Origin: Malurus cyaneus samueli
Taxonomy: Eukaryota; Chordata; Aves; Passeriformes; Maluridae
Reading direction: 5' to 3'
DNA length: 64,000 nt
NCBI GenBank assembly: GCA_009741485.1
Contig: CM019237.1
Location: 52,874,252-52,938,251 of the forward strand
In this document: positions 26,106-39,406 of the stretch, piece by piece
How positions within the stretch are numbered: position 1 is the first letter of the stretch
Layout: each line of letters starts with the position of its first letter
Notes under the pieces: generated by a model
The model's input: only the letters and a program-made list of their open reading frames with translations
Told to the model about the DNA's origin: nothing
Databases searched by the model: none
Made by a program: the position numbers and the translations under genes

Positions 26106-27816
26106 AACCGTTTTTAGCTGAGGGCTACAGATCAGGTTGATATGAAGGGCAGATTTTTAAGACAGAAGCTCTTACCATAGTCAAATTTAAAAAAAAAATC
26201 CAAGCTGTAATTCCTTACATGAAGCATGTGTACATATGAAGAAATATCAAGCCCTAACATGGAGAGTTTTCAACAGAGATTTCTTTGGTAGATACAATAT
26301 TTTCAGTTACTCCCAAAGTGCTGAATGATGTGATTGTATATTCATATGTATCACACACATTCATCTACAAAGAGAATATAGGAACAAAAATGCAATTACA
26401 GGCCACAATGGCTGGGAACAAGCAATAATCAGGGGAAACAAAAAACTCCATAAATGAATGAAAAAAATAATGCCATGATTTTGTAATAAATGTAAGAGAA
26501 GAGCAAATGTTCTTTGTTGACCCAGAAGATGAGGTAATAGCCTGCACAGCTGATTGGACATCTCTGAATTCATCTTCTCTAAACACTGTTGTAATTTATA
26601 TTCATTTTCACAGCCACAGCAGTGCTGTAAAGAACCTAAAGCACAAGCCCAATCCTTCATTTGTCAGCCCAAGCAGCTGTGGGGAGAGAAATTAAAATTA
26701 TTTTCCCCATAAAAATCAGTAATTTCTACAGTGAAGTTTAAATTTGGGATAGTCTATGTATGAATTTTAAATTGAAGGTAATTTAGGCTAACATGTCTCA
26801 ACATTCTGATTGCAATCAGCATGTGCGTTATGTTTAATTTCTGTTTAGATTGTTCACGGGTTTCCATGATTTGCTTTGGGATCTGATCTCCCATGGCATT
26901 CCAAGCACAGAATTCCAAACCCCAGAGGACCTACAGTCTGCAACACAGCCTCTAGCTGCTTTATTTTCTGTTTCTTCCCTCAAATGAAAATTTCTCTCCT
27001 CCATCCAAATGAAACAACCGCAAGTCCCAAAAGACTGGGAAAAATATCAAAGTACACTGTAAATTGCTCTTAACACACCACCAAAGTAAAAAATCATTTT
27101 CACTCAGCTCATCATTTTTGCAGAGACAGCTTTTTTCTACCTCAAATAAGTAGCTAGACATCCACTGAAGGCAAAACATAAAGACATGGCAATCAAAAGA
27201 CAAATTTTAAAGTAAAACCAGTGCTTTTTAAATTTACTCTTTCTGACAGGAATTTGGAGTGCACTGCCAGTAAGTGGTAGTTAGGCATATGTTAGTGAAA
27301 AGAAAGTCTCTGAAAGCATAATTTCAGAGAAAATGCTTTTTGAAAGACCATGAATTCTAGTGAAAAGGCTACTCATCAAAGCCGAACACATACCTTTCAC
27401 ATTTTTGCAAGTTGTATTATATTTAGCTTCCTTAAAAGTACAACAGGATATTAACATATATGCCAGAATATGGATTTTTTTTTAATTTACAGAGTAAAAA
27501 GCTATGAATTGACTGACTTGGATTGTTGCCAAATCAGGAATTCTGCACAACTTAGGTTTTCTGTATTTACTCATGTTTTAAGGAGATTCCAAAAATGAAC
27601 CACACCTGACCCACTAATGAGATATTTAACAAAATAATTTCATATGGTTTCCAAAACCCTGATCTGTAGAACATTAAAATAATATCAAATTCACTTGAAA
27701 ATTCCACGAACAAATGTCATCACAACATTCTAATGGAGAATGGAACCAGGATATTTTTGTGATCTGAAAAGATCAAAATGGCACACAGAAACAAATGGAG
27801 GGAATAAAAGAAAACA

Positions 27817-27965
27817 ATCACAGAATCATTTAGGATGGAAAAGACCTCCAAGGTGATCAAGTGTAACCTTTGAGCCATCACCACCTTGTCAACTAATTCA
27901 GGGCACATCCAGTCATTTCTCGAACACCTCCAGGGTAGTGACTCCATCACACTCTCCTCTTTCAC
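27817..27965 (-). repeat. CR1 LINE 3' fragment
   Basis: The plus strand shows ATCACAGAATCATTTAGGAT, GGAAAAGACCTCCAAGGTG and later ACACCTCCAGGGTAGTGACT, which is the reverse complement of a CR1 3' end of the AAGACCTC type. The copy stops near 27965, and about 190 bp further on another piece in the same orientation begins. They may derive from one insertion or from two. Confidence 0.9.
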
Positions 27966-28154
27966 CACTGAATTTTACTGGATAAGATTAGAAGCATCTG
28001 TGGCTTCGATGAGGCAAATACAGAATGTACCAAAACCTCATATAGGCATTGAGAACCACAAAAAATTGTGCACTTTTTCCTTCAGACATGGCAAATCAAA
28101 CACATAATGCTTATCATGAAAGTAAATGACACTGGAGTTCTGCTCTAGATTACA

Positions 28155-28575
28155 GATTCACAGCCTGGCTGAAGTTAGAAGGGATCACTCCCTGACCTGC
28201 TGGCAATGCTCTTCCCAGTGCACCCCTGGCCACCATTGCCTTTCTCGTCCCCCAGGGCACTGCTGGCTCATGGACAGCCTGTTGTCCACTAGGAGCCCCA
28301 GGTCCTCTCTGCAGAGCTGCTTTCCAGCAGGCTACCCTCCGCCTGTGCTGGTGCTGTTCCTCCCCAGGTGTGAGACTCTGCATTTGCCTTTGTTGAATTT
28401 TAGACAGTTCTCTGCCCATCCCTCCATCCTGCAGAGGTACCTCTGAAGGGATCAGGATCAGCCACTCCTCCCAGCTTTGTGTCATTTGTCAGCAAACTCA
28501 GATCCTGCTAATCCCTCAGGTTGCTTAGTACCCCAACAACAGAACAGAACTGAAACCTGTCTTGTGGGATCTGCA
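28155..28575 (-). repeat. CR1 LINE internal fragment (3' part of body)
   Basis: The segment matches the CR1 body upstream of the usual 3' end, read in reverse complement. Recognisable blocks are CCTGACCTGCTGGCAATGCT, GGGCACTGCTGGCTCATGGA, GTTGTCCACTAGGAGCCCCA, TTTGTTGAATTTTAGACAG and GTGTCATTTGTCAGCAAACT. These belong to the C-terminal part of the old ORF2 (reverse transcriptase). The frame is broken and nothing functional remains. A short 3'-end-like piece at 28155-28190 joins it directly, suggesting an internal deletion. Confidence 0.88.
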
Positions 28576-30918
28576 GAGAAGGAGTGCCCTACAAGAGCCA
28601 AGCTTACCTTGCTTTTATAAAGAAATGCTACCTCTCCTGCCAAGGCTTGTTTTTTCTGTGTTCCTATACCTTCAAAGTCACAACAAAGCTATCTGAATAA
28701 TATGAGAACATTGTTACACAGTGTTACTACTGGGAGAAAAAAGCCATCCAGATAACAAAAGAACAGGCACTGGCAAAGTAACTGCGGCTCCCATTTGACA
28801 CCAATCATGAGCAAATCATTTTATAGTTGAAAAATTGACCATGAAAACGTATAATTTATTTCTAGAACACTTTGAATTTCACTCCAGGTGTGCAGATTAC
28901 CCCAGGATTGGACTAACAGAGTAGTACTTCCAATGAAGGGGGCTCTCTCATCTTTATGCAGGATTCAAATGTCCACAGCAGGATAAAGCAGAGACGCCAG
29001 AAGCATTACACTATTGGGAAACAGGTGCAAAATGGGATTTGTACTCCTTGCCTGCATCCCTGCAACGACTCTGAGCTCCAAGCTAAGCTGCAGGGACTCC
29101 ACACAACATGACAGCAGCCTGGAAAGTGTTTGTGGGGAGTCAATTGATCCGCTAACTGTGATTAAGAAACCAACTAGAAAGAGATATTAATGAAGATTGA
29201 AGAAAGCAGCAGTATGTGGGGAGGACTGAAGGCTTCCTAGGAGAGAACGCAGAGACAAAAATGTGGTGAGAAAAGCAGGATAAAGAACTGAAGCAGCAGA
29301 CCAGGGAGCTGTCATCGTTCTCCATCAGAGAAAGGGACACTGATCCGAAGGGTTGCTGTGGGTAGCAGATATCTTTGACAAGGACCAACACAAAAGTACA
29401 CTGGAATGAGAGACTTTTGAAAAAAATACTGATTTCCTCTCACCTGTAACAGAATTAACCGCTAATACACCTTTACTAGAATGTACGTGCTAGTTCACCT
29501 TACTTCTATATTACCAAAATACCTTTTGCTCTCAGGTGTATTTACTGTTATTCTACAATTGTTCCCCTCTGAGTCAAACATCATCTCAAATTTCAGCTCA
29601 GAGTTTTGCTCTTACAGATTTAAAGACAAAGTGTCTATTGTAAGAACTTCTGAAATCAAGACCTCTGTGAGGTCTCTTGGCAAATCAGATTTGATTTTAA
29701 TCTGTCTTGTACATAGTCATCTCCATGGAGAAGGGTAACAGAGTCACATAAAACACCAGTCCTTGACAAATATATGGCAAAATTCCAATTAAGCTGGTGA
29801 CACTAAGGAGCAGGGCAACTTACAATAGCCCAATCTGCTTTTCTATAGCTTGAGATGCTCCGAAGGAAGGAAAATGTAGTTCATCAGTGGGAAGATAAAC
29901 CTAAGTGGGATACGAAAGAAGCAGCTCTGCTGAATAAAAAAGGTGGCATTATTGCAAGCTGACATTTCTGTAAATATCTGGTCGTTAAATGACTTGACAG
30001 AGCTACACTCACAGACAGCCTGTTACACCAGATCCCCTTCACTGCAGCTCGCCTCAGAACCACCGAACCAGAGTGGGTACCAGCCATCCCATTAAGGTCC
30101 CTGCCAGGTTAAATTGGCCTTTCAGGTCACCTTACCCTGGGCAAATATTACCCTCAACTAGAGCTGGCAGAGAGAATCAAGTGTAGTGTTCCATAAAGCA
30201 GAGAGCCTGCAGTACTCACAGGAAGGGGAAGAAAAAAGATAGCAGGGACATAGTTATTAACATGCACTTTACAAACCAAATCAGTGTGCAAATCAAGTTT
30301 ACATGGTTAGCAAGAGTAATATTGCATGGAGGTAACTGGCGTATCAAACTTCAGAGTGCAGAAAAAATGGAAATAAGGGCCAAAAGCTTATATTTAAAAG
30401 AATAAAACCAGGTATTATATCTTGCATAGCTAATTACTGTGAACAAGGAGTTCCTTGCAGGATCAAAATGCTAATAATGAAGCAAGGGGGAAGGATCTAA
30501 TTTACACTGGAGTAGAATCACACTGAACACTTTCTAACTTTGCCTCGACATTTTTCATCTCCGATGAACAAAGACCCTTTGAAATTACAAAGAAAGCAAG
30601 TTTCTGGTCTATTTGGAAATGTTATTTATTTCATAGGCTTCACGTAACAGCAGGTTTCAGAAAAGTACTCAGCCTTACAAGTGCTCCGTGGGAGCAGATA
30701 TCAAACTTTAAAGAGAAACCAACATTGCTAATTATCACTATATAGATTTTCTCAACTTCCTTATCTGTCAGATGGTCTATTCTCAAACAAACAGATATTC
30801 AATCTGAAATTCCCAAAACATAGGGACTACCTTGGCACCATGACAACAATCTGGTGTAAATGCTTGCCTGAACATGACAGTATCTGATCGTGCCTCAAGA
30901 AAATGTTGCAGAATATAA

Positions 30919-31395
30919 CATAGAATCAGAGAATGGTTTGGGTTGAAAAGGACCTTAAAGACTATCGAGTTCCAATCCCACTACCATGGGCAGGGATGCC
31001 ATCCACTAGACTAGGTTGCTCAGAGCCCCATCCTTAAACAGTTCCAGGAATTGGAACTGTTCTGCAGAACTTCTCTGTCCCAGTACCTCACCACCCTCAT
31101 GGTAAAGAATTTCTTCCTCATATCCAATCTAAAGCTCCTCTCTGTCAGTGTGAAGCCATTCCCCCTTGTCCTGTCACTCCAGCCCTGTAAAAAGTCTCTC
31201 TCCCCATTTCCTGTGGGCTCCCTTCAGCACTGGAAGGCCACAGTGACACCACCCCAAAGCCTTCTCTTCTCCAGGTGAACAAACCCAATTCTCTCAGTCT
31301 TTCCTCACAGCAGAGCTGCTCCATTCCTGTAATCAGCTTTGGTGTTTCTCCTCTGGCCTCACTCCAACAGGTCCATGTCCTTCCCATGGAGGAGG
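30919..31395 (-). repeat. CR1 LINE 3' fragment (about 477 bp)
   Basis: On the plus strand the copy starts ATAGAATCAGAGAATGG, continues TTTGGGTTGAAAAGGACCTT and the CATGGGCAGGGATGCCATCC block. It then passes through GTGAAGCCATTCCCCCTTGT and ends with the CTCCAACAGGTCCATGTCC block. There is an internal deletion around 31040 where the CATCCACAACTTCTC-like segment is missing. It lies in the same orientation as the host gene. Confidence 0.95.
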
Positions 31396-31748
31396 GCTCC
31401 TTCAGTCAGACTAGACAATGATTCACTAGGTGAAAACTAGTGACTGCAAAATCTAGTGACTAATAAAGGCTGAGAAACTGGGGAAAAGGGAAAAAGAAAG
31501 TAATTATTTGTTACCCAACAAGCCACAATACCAAAATTATGACTCCTTAGAAGAACTGCAGTCAGCAAAAGCGTACTGTTGGTTAAATTCCGGCCTTTCT
31601 GAAGTCAGCTGAACACTTTTGCTGATGTGGGTGTAACCAGGCTTCACTGACCCTATTTTACCACATACCTTGTTACCCGTTTGGCTACAGTTCTTTTTAT
31701 ATTCATATACTGGCCTGAGTATCACAGGCACTCTCTAGTCTCTTCCTC

Positions 31749-31771
31749 TTTTTTTTTTTTTTTTTTTTTTT
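31749..31771 (+). repeat. T23 homopolymer
   Basis: This is an uninterrupted run of 23 T in intron 2, about 350 bp from the CR1 at 30919-31395 and without a clear retroelement body next to it. Confidence 0.95.
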
Positions 31772-32400
31772 CCCAAGGAAGAGTGGTTCAGCATTTTTAG
31801 CTGTTTACCATGTGGGAAAAAGGGATTTTGCAGTACTTCTTTCCCACAAACTCTACCTGAAGAAACCCTCATTTTAATTTTCTCCAGAGGTCTCCAGGCA
31901 TAGATTTGGCTGTGCAGTAACACCATGCACTGAATTTGAATGACTGCAATCTGCCTGAGGGAATTGTTATAAAGAGCATCAAACTCATACAAGAGTTATT
32001 TCTCTTTGGCTTTCTCATTTTGACTGGCATAATACTGGATCATAGGACAGACCTGTGTAACCTTTGCATTTATTGTCTTCTTCCACCTAAACTGTTTCCT
32101 CTCAAGCCCAGTCCCAACAACTCAAATTTGCAGCATTGCTCCACAGTACCAAGCTACACTGTGCACAGGATAATCAGCAACACTAAACACAAGCTTGTTC
32201 AAGCAGAAAGGTGACATTAAACTCTGCTTTTTGGAGTATTTGGTATTGATGTGTCATACCATTCCAAAGGATAAATCTGAGGATACATTTCTGAGGGTGA
32301 GGGCAGCACATAGTTAACTGGCATATATTTTCTTTACAGACCATTAGGAAAACAAAAACATTCAGTAGTTAAAAAAACCCAGCTATTTGATTAAAAGACT

Positions 32401-32645
32401 TGGGGTTGTTTGGCCTAGAGAAAAAGACTATGGGGAGACTTGATAGCAGTCATATGTTGAAAAGACAAGAAAAAAAGTATCTCTTAACTTATAGCCGGCA
32501 GGGAACTTCAAGTTACATGTTAGGAAATATATCCTGTGCATAAGGGCAGCTGCTTACTAGATTGGACAGTCTAGTGGGTTGTGGAATTTCCATTACTGGA
32601 AGCTGTAAAAATTACTAGATAAATATTTTGGAAAAACCTGAAAGA
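32401..32645 (+). repeat. Old CR1 LINE fragment
   Basis: Degenerate CR1-like order of blocks: TTTGGCCTAGAGAAAAAGAC, TATGGGGAGACTTGATAGC, CAGGGAACTTCAAGTTACA, then GTGGAATTTCCATTACTGGA. The type is older than the fragment that follows directly at 32648, and the pair looks like a young copy inserted into or beside an old one. Antisense to the host gene. Confidence 0.75.
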
Positions 32646-32647
32646 TG

Positions 32648-32865
32648 GTAGATATAGATTAGATGTTAAAAAGGAAATCTTTACTATGAGCATGGTGAGA
32701 CACTGGAATAGGATACTCAGAGAAGCTGTGGCTGCCCCATCCCTGGAAATGTTCAAGACCAGGCTGGATGGGGTTCTGAACAACCTGGTGTGGTGGAAGG
32801 TGTCCCTACCCATGGGGCATGAGATAATCTTTAAGGTTTCTTCCAACCCAAACCATTCTATGATG
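32648..32865 (+). repeat. CR1 LINE 3' fragment
   Basis: Clear 3' end: TAGATATAGATTAGATG, then CAGAGAAGCTGTGGCTGCCC, CATCCCTGGAAATGTTCAAG, TGGAAGGTGTCCCTACCCAT and CAACCCAAACCATTCTATGA at the end. It belongs to the same subfamily as the copy at 30919-31395 but in the opposite orientation. About 218 bp remain. Confidence 0.95.
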
Positions 32866-33249
32866 CTGGCAGAGCCCTCAGCCGTAGGGCAGAGGCAGTA
32901 GCACAGTGACCTCTGAACATCCCCTCCAGACAATGAATTGACACAGGTTTCACTATGATTCCACCAGAATGAACTGATGGTGCCTTATGTTTTGGTGCAG
33001 CACTGCCTTGTGAATCCCCTGTGAAGGGGCAAGACTGACTTTGTATGATTAAATAATAAATAGTGCTGTACCTCTGGATTATGCGGTGTGATTGAATGCA
33101 TTTCTTCAAGCACCCTTTGAGTACAAAAGGGAGCAGTGTGAAAATAGGTGCTGATTTGGGTTTGCTACAGCAGAAGCCCTTTTTTTCTTGTAGCTGGTGC
33201 TTCTTGAGCAAGTCCATCAGGTAAGAGGATGGAGCTCACAAAAATACCT

Positions 33250-33558
33250 AACAGGAGGCTGTAGCCAGGTGAGGGTTGGCCCCTTCTCCCAGGAGGAAAA
33301 ATGTGTCAGGTCAAGAAGAAATGGCCTCCAGCTGTAGCAGGAAAGGTTCAGGTTGGACATCAAAAATTACTTCACTGAAAGGGTTGTTAAGCATTGGAAC
33401 AGGATGCCCAGGGAAGGTGTGGAGTCGCCATCCCTGGAACAAGAAAAGTACTGGACAAGGCACTGAGTGCTAAGGTTTAGTTGACTAGGCGGTCATTGGT
33501 CAAAGATTGCACTTGATGATCTTGGAGGTCTTTTCCAACCTAAATGATCCTAAGTGAT
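33250..33558 (+). repeat. CR1 LINE 3' fragment
   Basis: Blocks in order: AGGAGGCTGTAGCCAGGTGA, AGAAATGGCCTCCAGCTGT, TTGTTAAGCATTGGAACAGG, and GGTCTTTTCCAACCTAAATG with a decayed tail. Shared segments, such as the TCAAAGATTG stretch before the end, place it in the same subfamily as 23793-24229. Confidence 0.93.
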
Positions 33559-36500
33559 ACTCCCTGTCACCACACGTGGCTGTCAGGCATTCCCAGCATG
33601 TATTTGTGGCTAACAAGGTTGTATTCTTAACCAGGGGGAACAATCAATGGGCAATGACATGGTACAGAGAAGGTGAGCGAGGAGGTCTCCTGGGAGCTGC
33701 CTGCCCATGCACACCACTGAAGGCTGCACTAATGTTCAAATCACCAGGGTCACCTTCACCACACTGACATCTTCAGCCACTGTAGGAAACCTTACGTTAC
33801 CCCGGGTCTTAATAGGCTGCAAACACTTTGGTCACATCCCATAAAACTGTAAGTAAGGAGATGTTATACATGTGAATAATTGGTCTATCAGCGTCCCATA
33901 GTACATTTATCCCTACCTAACTGGCTCACTAAATGTTCCCATCAGCACAAGGCAGCAACACCTTTGTATAACAGCAATATACCTGTGCTTAAACTGTTCC
34001 ATGAATCTAGACCTTGCCTTAAAACAAACCTGCTGCCATGTCAGACAATGAAGGTGCCCAAATGCATCTGCACGACTTGGGAGCTCCTAAAAAACTATTT
34101 TGGGTCTCAGAGCTAATGTTTGGGATACAATTTGGGTTATTTCCCCCAGAAAAAATGATCATCCGGATCCAGTGTCTTTCATCCAGACCTTCTGAAACTG
34201 GAGACCATTAGTCCAGTCTGTTTTACACTGAGGAAAATAGAGCCATTGGAGACTATTTCCACAAGACAATATTAAAGCAGCTCTACTGCAGCCACCAAAC
34301 TGGCATGCAAAATCTCAAACCTCTGCCTTAACCCCACTCACTGGATTTTATAACTAATTTTCAGCTTAGACTAAGGGCTCACCTAGGAAATGTGTGCAGA
34401 ATTGTGCTGACAATAACGTACGTTACAGGAAAATACCCTGCAAATGCCTCCAGCAGTCTCCTTGGGACTGATGGAGTGGACTAAAGTCAGTGAGCTCAAG
34501 CCATGGTCTTGGACTCAAGTATTCCTCCTCCAAACCCTCTGCAAAGCCAAGTATGTTTTTATGAAAGTTGCTCTTCTCCACAACATACCCAGACAGGCAC
34601 TGCCAATTGCCCCCAGCAGCAAATGCCCATAGTTGGCAGAAATGTCTAAGACAGTCTTTAAAATAGAAATTATATTTTATATTAATCATTTTCTTGCAGA
34701 AGAAGGAAAAAAAAGAAAAGAATTCTGCACTAAAAAGAACTATTTCTTTCTGCACTTGGGATTCACAGTCATATTACACAATCTGAATTCACCAGGCCAT
34801 TAAATGTCATATGTTGGCTCAGTTCACACCAGTCCTTTCAGTCTCCTTGCCTTCACCTGCCACTACAGACTAACTCTTTGGCCACCACATTCCAGTCACC
34901 TCAGGCTGGTCATCACTGGCCAGTAGATAATCTGCAGCACAGATTTAATTGCCAATTTTCTCCTTAAATATTCTAAAAGGGTATAAGCTTTGTAGATCAA
35001 GAAGGAAAAAGCAGTCTGGACTCTTGGTCTGAGAACCTGAAACCTACTGGATCAACTCCTAGTCATTCTTCTGCCAGGTGGTAAGAGCCAGGCATGAAAT
35101 GGAACAAACCTTAAGCCTCAAAAAAAGCTGGTACTGGTATTAAATACATTTTAAGAAGTATGTCACAAAAAAAAGCCAACTACTGAAGAGAGAAATTTAA
35201 GGTAATGTGCTCTGATCATTGAATAATTCAAATATATAGTTACATATACAGCAAAACGTCTTTAAACTGAACAAGTTTAATTTTAATAATAAAATTAACA
35301 AATAAAATGAAAGACCAACAGGTTGACAGCATACAAAGAATAAAGCTTACTCAAGAAGCAAAGGTTTCACTGCACCTGTAGGTGGAAGTCTTGGTATATA
35401 AACTAGTTCACTGCCAGAAAAACTGCATGGAGAAACAATCTCCTTTAATGTCTTATCAGATATATAAAGCTACAACAAAACAAACAAAACAAACCTAACC
35501 ATGTTGGCTTTAGGGAGACTAGAGCTCACCCTTATTCCTATTTTTATACCCCCAGCCAGGCAGCTCATATGCCATGAAGTCACTTATAGCCATCAGAAGT
35601 CTGCTGTTCCTGTAGCTTCTCATTTCTGACCACTTCCTTTAATTATTCTTTTGCTTTCAACACTTCCTGTTTCTAAAGCAGCACGTTTATGTCACCATAA
35701 ATCAGAGGAGCACTGACTAAAATGCCCCAGAAATTCCCAGGGCCTCTCTGTCCCTCTTTGCTTGCGCTTCTCACTTCCTCTTTAAATTCAGCCTTTTTGC
35801 TCTGTACTTTGCAATCCCACAGAATAACAGTAGTTGTGACTTATAGGTGTTGTAAAAATGATACTTCAGGGAGTTGTGCAGCCAATGAGTAGAAACACGA
35901 GATCTGGCATTACCTAGGAAAGGGAATGATGGATGCTCAGTCACTTTGGATTTGAAACAGAAAGGTTGAGCCAGGGCAGCCAATCCTCCATCTCTGCCTG
36001 CAGGCCAAACTGACACTCTGCAGCCAGATCCAGTCTTTTCCTTTCTCTCTGTTACATTTGGAAAGGTCAGCATCTATTTATGTGTTTGCACAGACTGAGA
36101 TAAAGCTAATTTGGCGTGTGCATTATTGCAGATAAACTCCACAAAAATCAGGCTCACCCAAGCCAGCCTGGCTGAGCTGCCTGGCTGGAGACATTCAGCA
36201 AGTCCAGGGTGACCAAAGCTCACATCAACAGGGGACAAAAGGAAACAGGGACAGAAAGTGATTCCTTGGCCTGGCTCAACTCGCTTCAACAAGGGCCCAT
36301 CCTTTAGTTAACTGCTTCAAACTGAACATATTCCAGCTCAGGTTTTTTAGCATAAATTTTATTTTCACCATCAGGTGTGTTTGCATCTTGCCTCCACAAA
36401 GCTGTTTTAGAAAGACTGTGGCTTTTGCTTAACTGACCACCCATAACAGAGGATGCTCTATTATAGCTTCCCTAACAGGCCACACAAACTGGCCAAATTA

Positions 36501-39405
36501 CACAGTTCTTAACTAGTCAGGATGGAATCGTAGTGAGGGTAGGGGCTTCTCTTAACTAAATATTAAGCCACATTTTTGTTTTGATCACCCTGACGCCAAC
36601 AGCTAGAGATTATCCAGGACTGAAGGGAAGACTCATGCTCCAAAAGAGCACAATTTGTCAAGTCTCTACAGACAGTATTTCATCTCTCAGTTTATGAAAT
36701 GCACTACATAATACAATTGCTTGAATAATAATAATAAAAAAAATCTTAGTTGCTTGCCCAAAACACAAGTTTTATTTCACAATATTTAAATACTTCTTCA
36801 CCTTTTAGTATACAATGTTTTCCACATTTTCAATAACTAATGTTTATCACATTTTCATTTTGAGTCAATATATGCAGTCCCAATTAAGAACAGAGTTTGC
36901 ATAATAAAGTAAGCATGGTGAGGAGGAAAAAAAATGAAGGAAGGAAGAAGGAAAAAGGACCAAAAGGGACAGCACCAAGAAATTCCCCAAAATCCTAACT
37001 AAATACCATTCAAATGCAGACAGGCAGGGAGGTGCTATTAGACAGCAGAATTAAAGAAAATAGAAATAAAAGCTGCTTAATAGAACATCTATAAACCTAA
37101 AATTTACGTCCCTATCCAAGATATCAAGAAAAGAGATCACATATGACAGCCAATATTTCACTGTGTTTCTCCGAGCAGTTATTAATTACAGAGCATTACT
37201 GAGAACAGAGTACAGTGCTAGCAAAAAATTAACAAAGCATTTCCAAAGTCAACAGCAAAGGCAGTAATTCCTGCCTCCTGGCAACACTGCAGCCTATCAG
37301 GTCCTAGTCCTCATTGCTTCAGGTGGTTTCCCATTTTACACACCATCTTTGGATCACCTGGGTCTAAAATCAGTCCATCAAAACAGAGTGTTTGCCCTAA
37401 GCAAGGTAACATTAAAGGGGTTCACTTTCTTTGCACAGCTGTAGCTTCACATTCCATCCTGGATCTGCACAGCAGCTGACTCCCATCTAACCTTTCCCAA
37501 AACCTGCTGCTCCTACACCTCCACCTTTTGCTGGAACCAAAGTGCCATTTCTGTCCTCGGGATGTTTTTCCTGATATTCTCAGCATGCGATAAGGGGAAA
37601 TTCCTGCACCCTCTACCAATCTGATTTTTTTTCCTCTGAAATAATTACAAATTATTCTATTTTCTGCAGGCTATAACTTCAAGAGCATGATTTGAAACAG
37701 CACCAGCAGGAGGACACAGAATCTCTGGCCAAATGAAAGCAACCAAGAAAAACCAAATAAGCTCCCAGAATTTAACAGGTACCCTGAATGAAAAACACAA
37801 ATCACACAGCACAATCATAAAATAATTCACTGTTACCCAATAAACCATAAAGAAAACCCAGAAAATGTCAGAGAATGTCTCCACTTCACATTTACAATTA
37901 GAGCAAATTTTTTCCTGACTTTATATTAAGGGCTGAAATCTAAACTTAAAACAAATACTTGTATTATATATGTAGTTTGAAAAATACCATCTTTCTGAAT
38001 CACAAAGTATCTACCTAAACAGACACCACATTTCCCTTTTTTTTTTTGTGTGGCTGGCAGTTATTTCCTTTGGATTTCTCCAACACCATTTGTGATGACT
38101 ATTCATGAGAAGCTCAGTGCTAGTAGCCACTCTTGCAGATGACAGCTTCTGCAAGCGACACTTTACCAGGGATTTGAGCAGCTGAGGAATCGTATTTGAG
38201 TAATTTACTGGTACCAAAAGTACCTAACTGCTTCAAGTGAGATACAAAGAAAGCAGAAATTTTTTTCAATTAATAATTTTCTATTTCTGGATTAAAAAGT
38301 TAAATTTTAACATTTGAAATGTCTTTTAAAATGTATTCACTCCTTGACCCTCCAAAACAATATTTTACATGGCAAAGTGAGAAGTTACGTTTGATTTAAT
38401 TGGGGTTTTTAACCTCGTGGGGGATGGAGAAAGGAGACTTCAGAAATTTACCTCAGTTCTTCCTTGTGTCTTCCTTTTGCCAATAAGCAACAAAAATCAA
38501 TTATTTGCACAAAAATCCTAAATACTGAGGTGAGGGTTTTTTCCCCTCTGATGCTAAAGTCTGAAATTTAGTTTTGAAACCCTAAGGAGGAAAAAGATAG
38601 CAAGGAATGAAAAATTATTTAAAAGAAGTTTGAAACTAAGGCTTGTTGGATTCTGTAACTCTAAAGCAGATGAGTGTTGGTTCATGTTTCTCTCATGTGG
38701 TTTTGAGTTACATCCCAACTACTCACGTGGTTGCATCCTGCTTACTCAGAGCAGCTAAAAATGACTGCAGGAATATATGGAAGCCTGGTTTGTCCCATTC
38801 CAGTCGGAGGTTGAAAAGTGGCAAATGCTCCTCATGCCCTCTGTTGTGCCTCTGTGAAATGCTGCAGGACCAGAGCTGATGGCTGAACATCCAGAGGGGG
38901 GGACGTGTGTGTCTCTGTCCCATCAGGGACACTCCTGGACCAACACACAGCTCTGTGTCCTGGTCAATAAAGGTCCACAGTGGTGACAAAATACAAGTAG
39001 CCCATGACCTTTAGTGGGCAGCCTGGCTTCTCCTGGGTACTGACCAGTTTCTCCCCAGGATGGGAGAGATGGTGGAGCCTCTGTAATATCTCATTTCTGC
39101 TTCCAAAAGTTGAAATTCTCCGGATCAAGGGGTAAAATGACACAGAGAGGGGTAGACTAAGAGGAGCCACTTCCAGCAGCTGCAGTTACTGGTTCATGCA
39201 AAATCTGCAACATCAAGTTTTGTCCTCATGAACTGAAATGGAACACTGAATGACTGTTTCCACATAAAAGGTTTTATCATTTGCAAACTCCTCCCTTGGC
39301 ACATCAAAAACTTGAAAAAATAAAAGGTGGAGTAATAGAATCACTCAGAGTCTGAGGAAAAAAGAGACAGCAACAGAGCTGATAAAAAACCCAAACCAAC
39401 AGCTG

Positions 39406-39406
39406 N
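39406..39406. other. Ambiguous base (N) before an A-run
   Basis: One N precedes a run of 12 A. It marks an unresolved base in the assembly and is not a biological feature. Confidence 0.98.
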
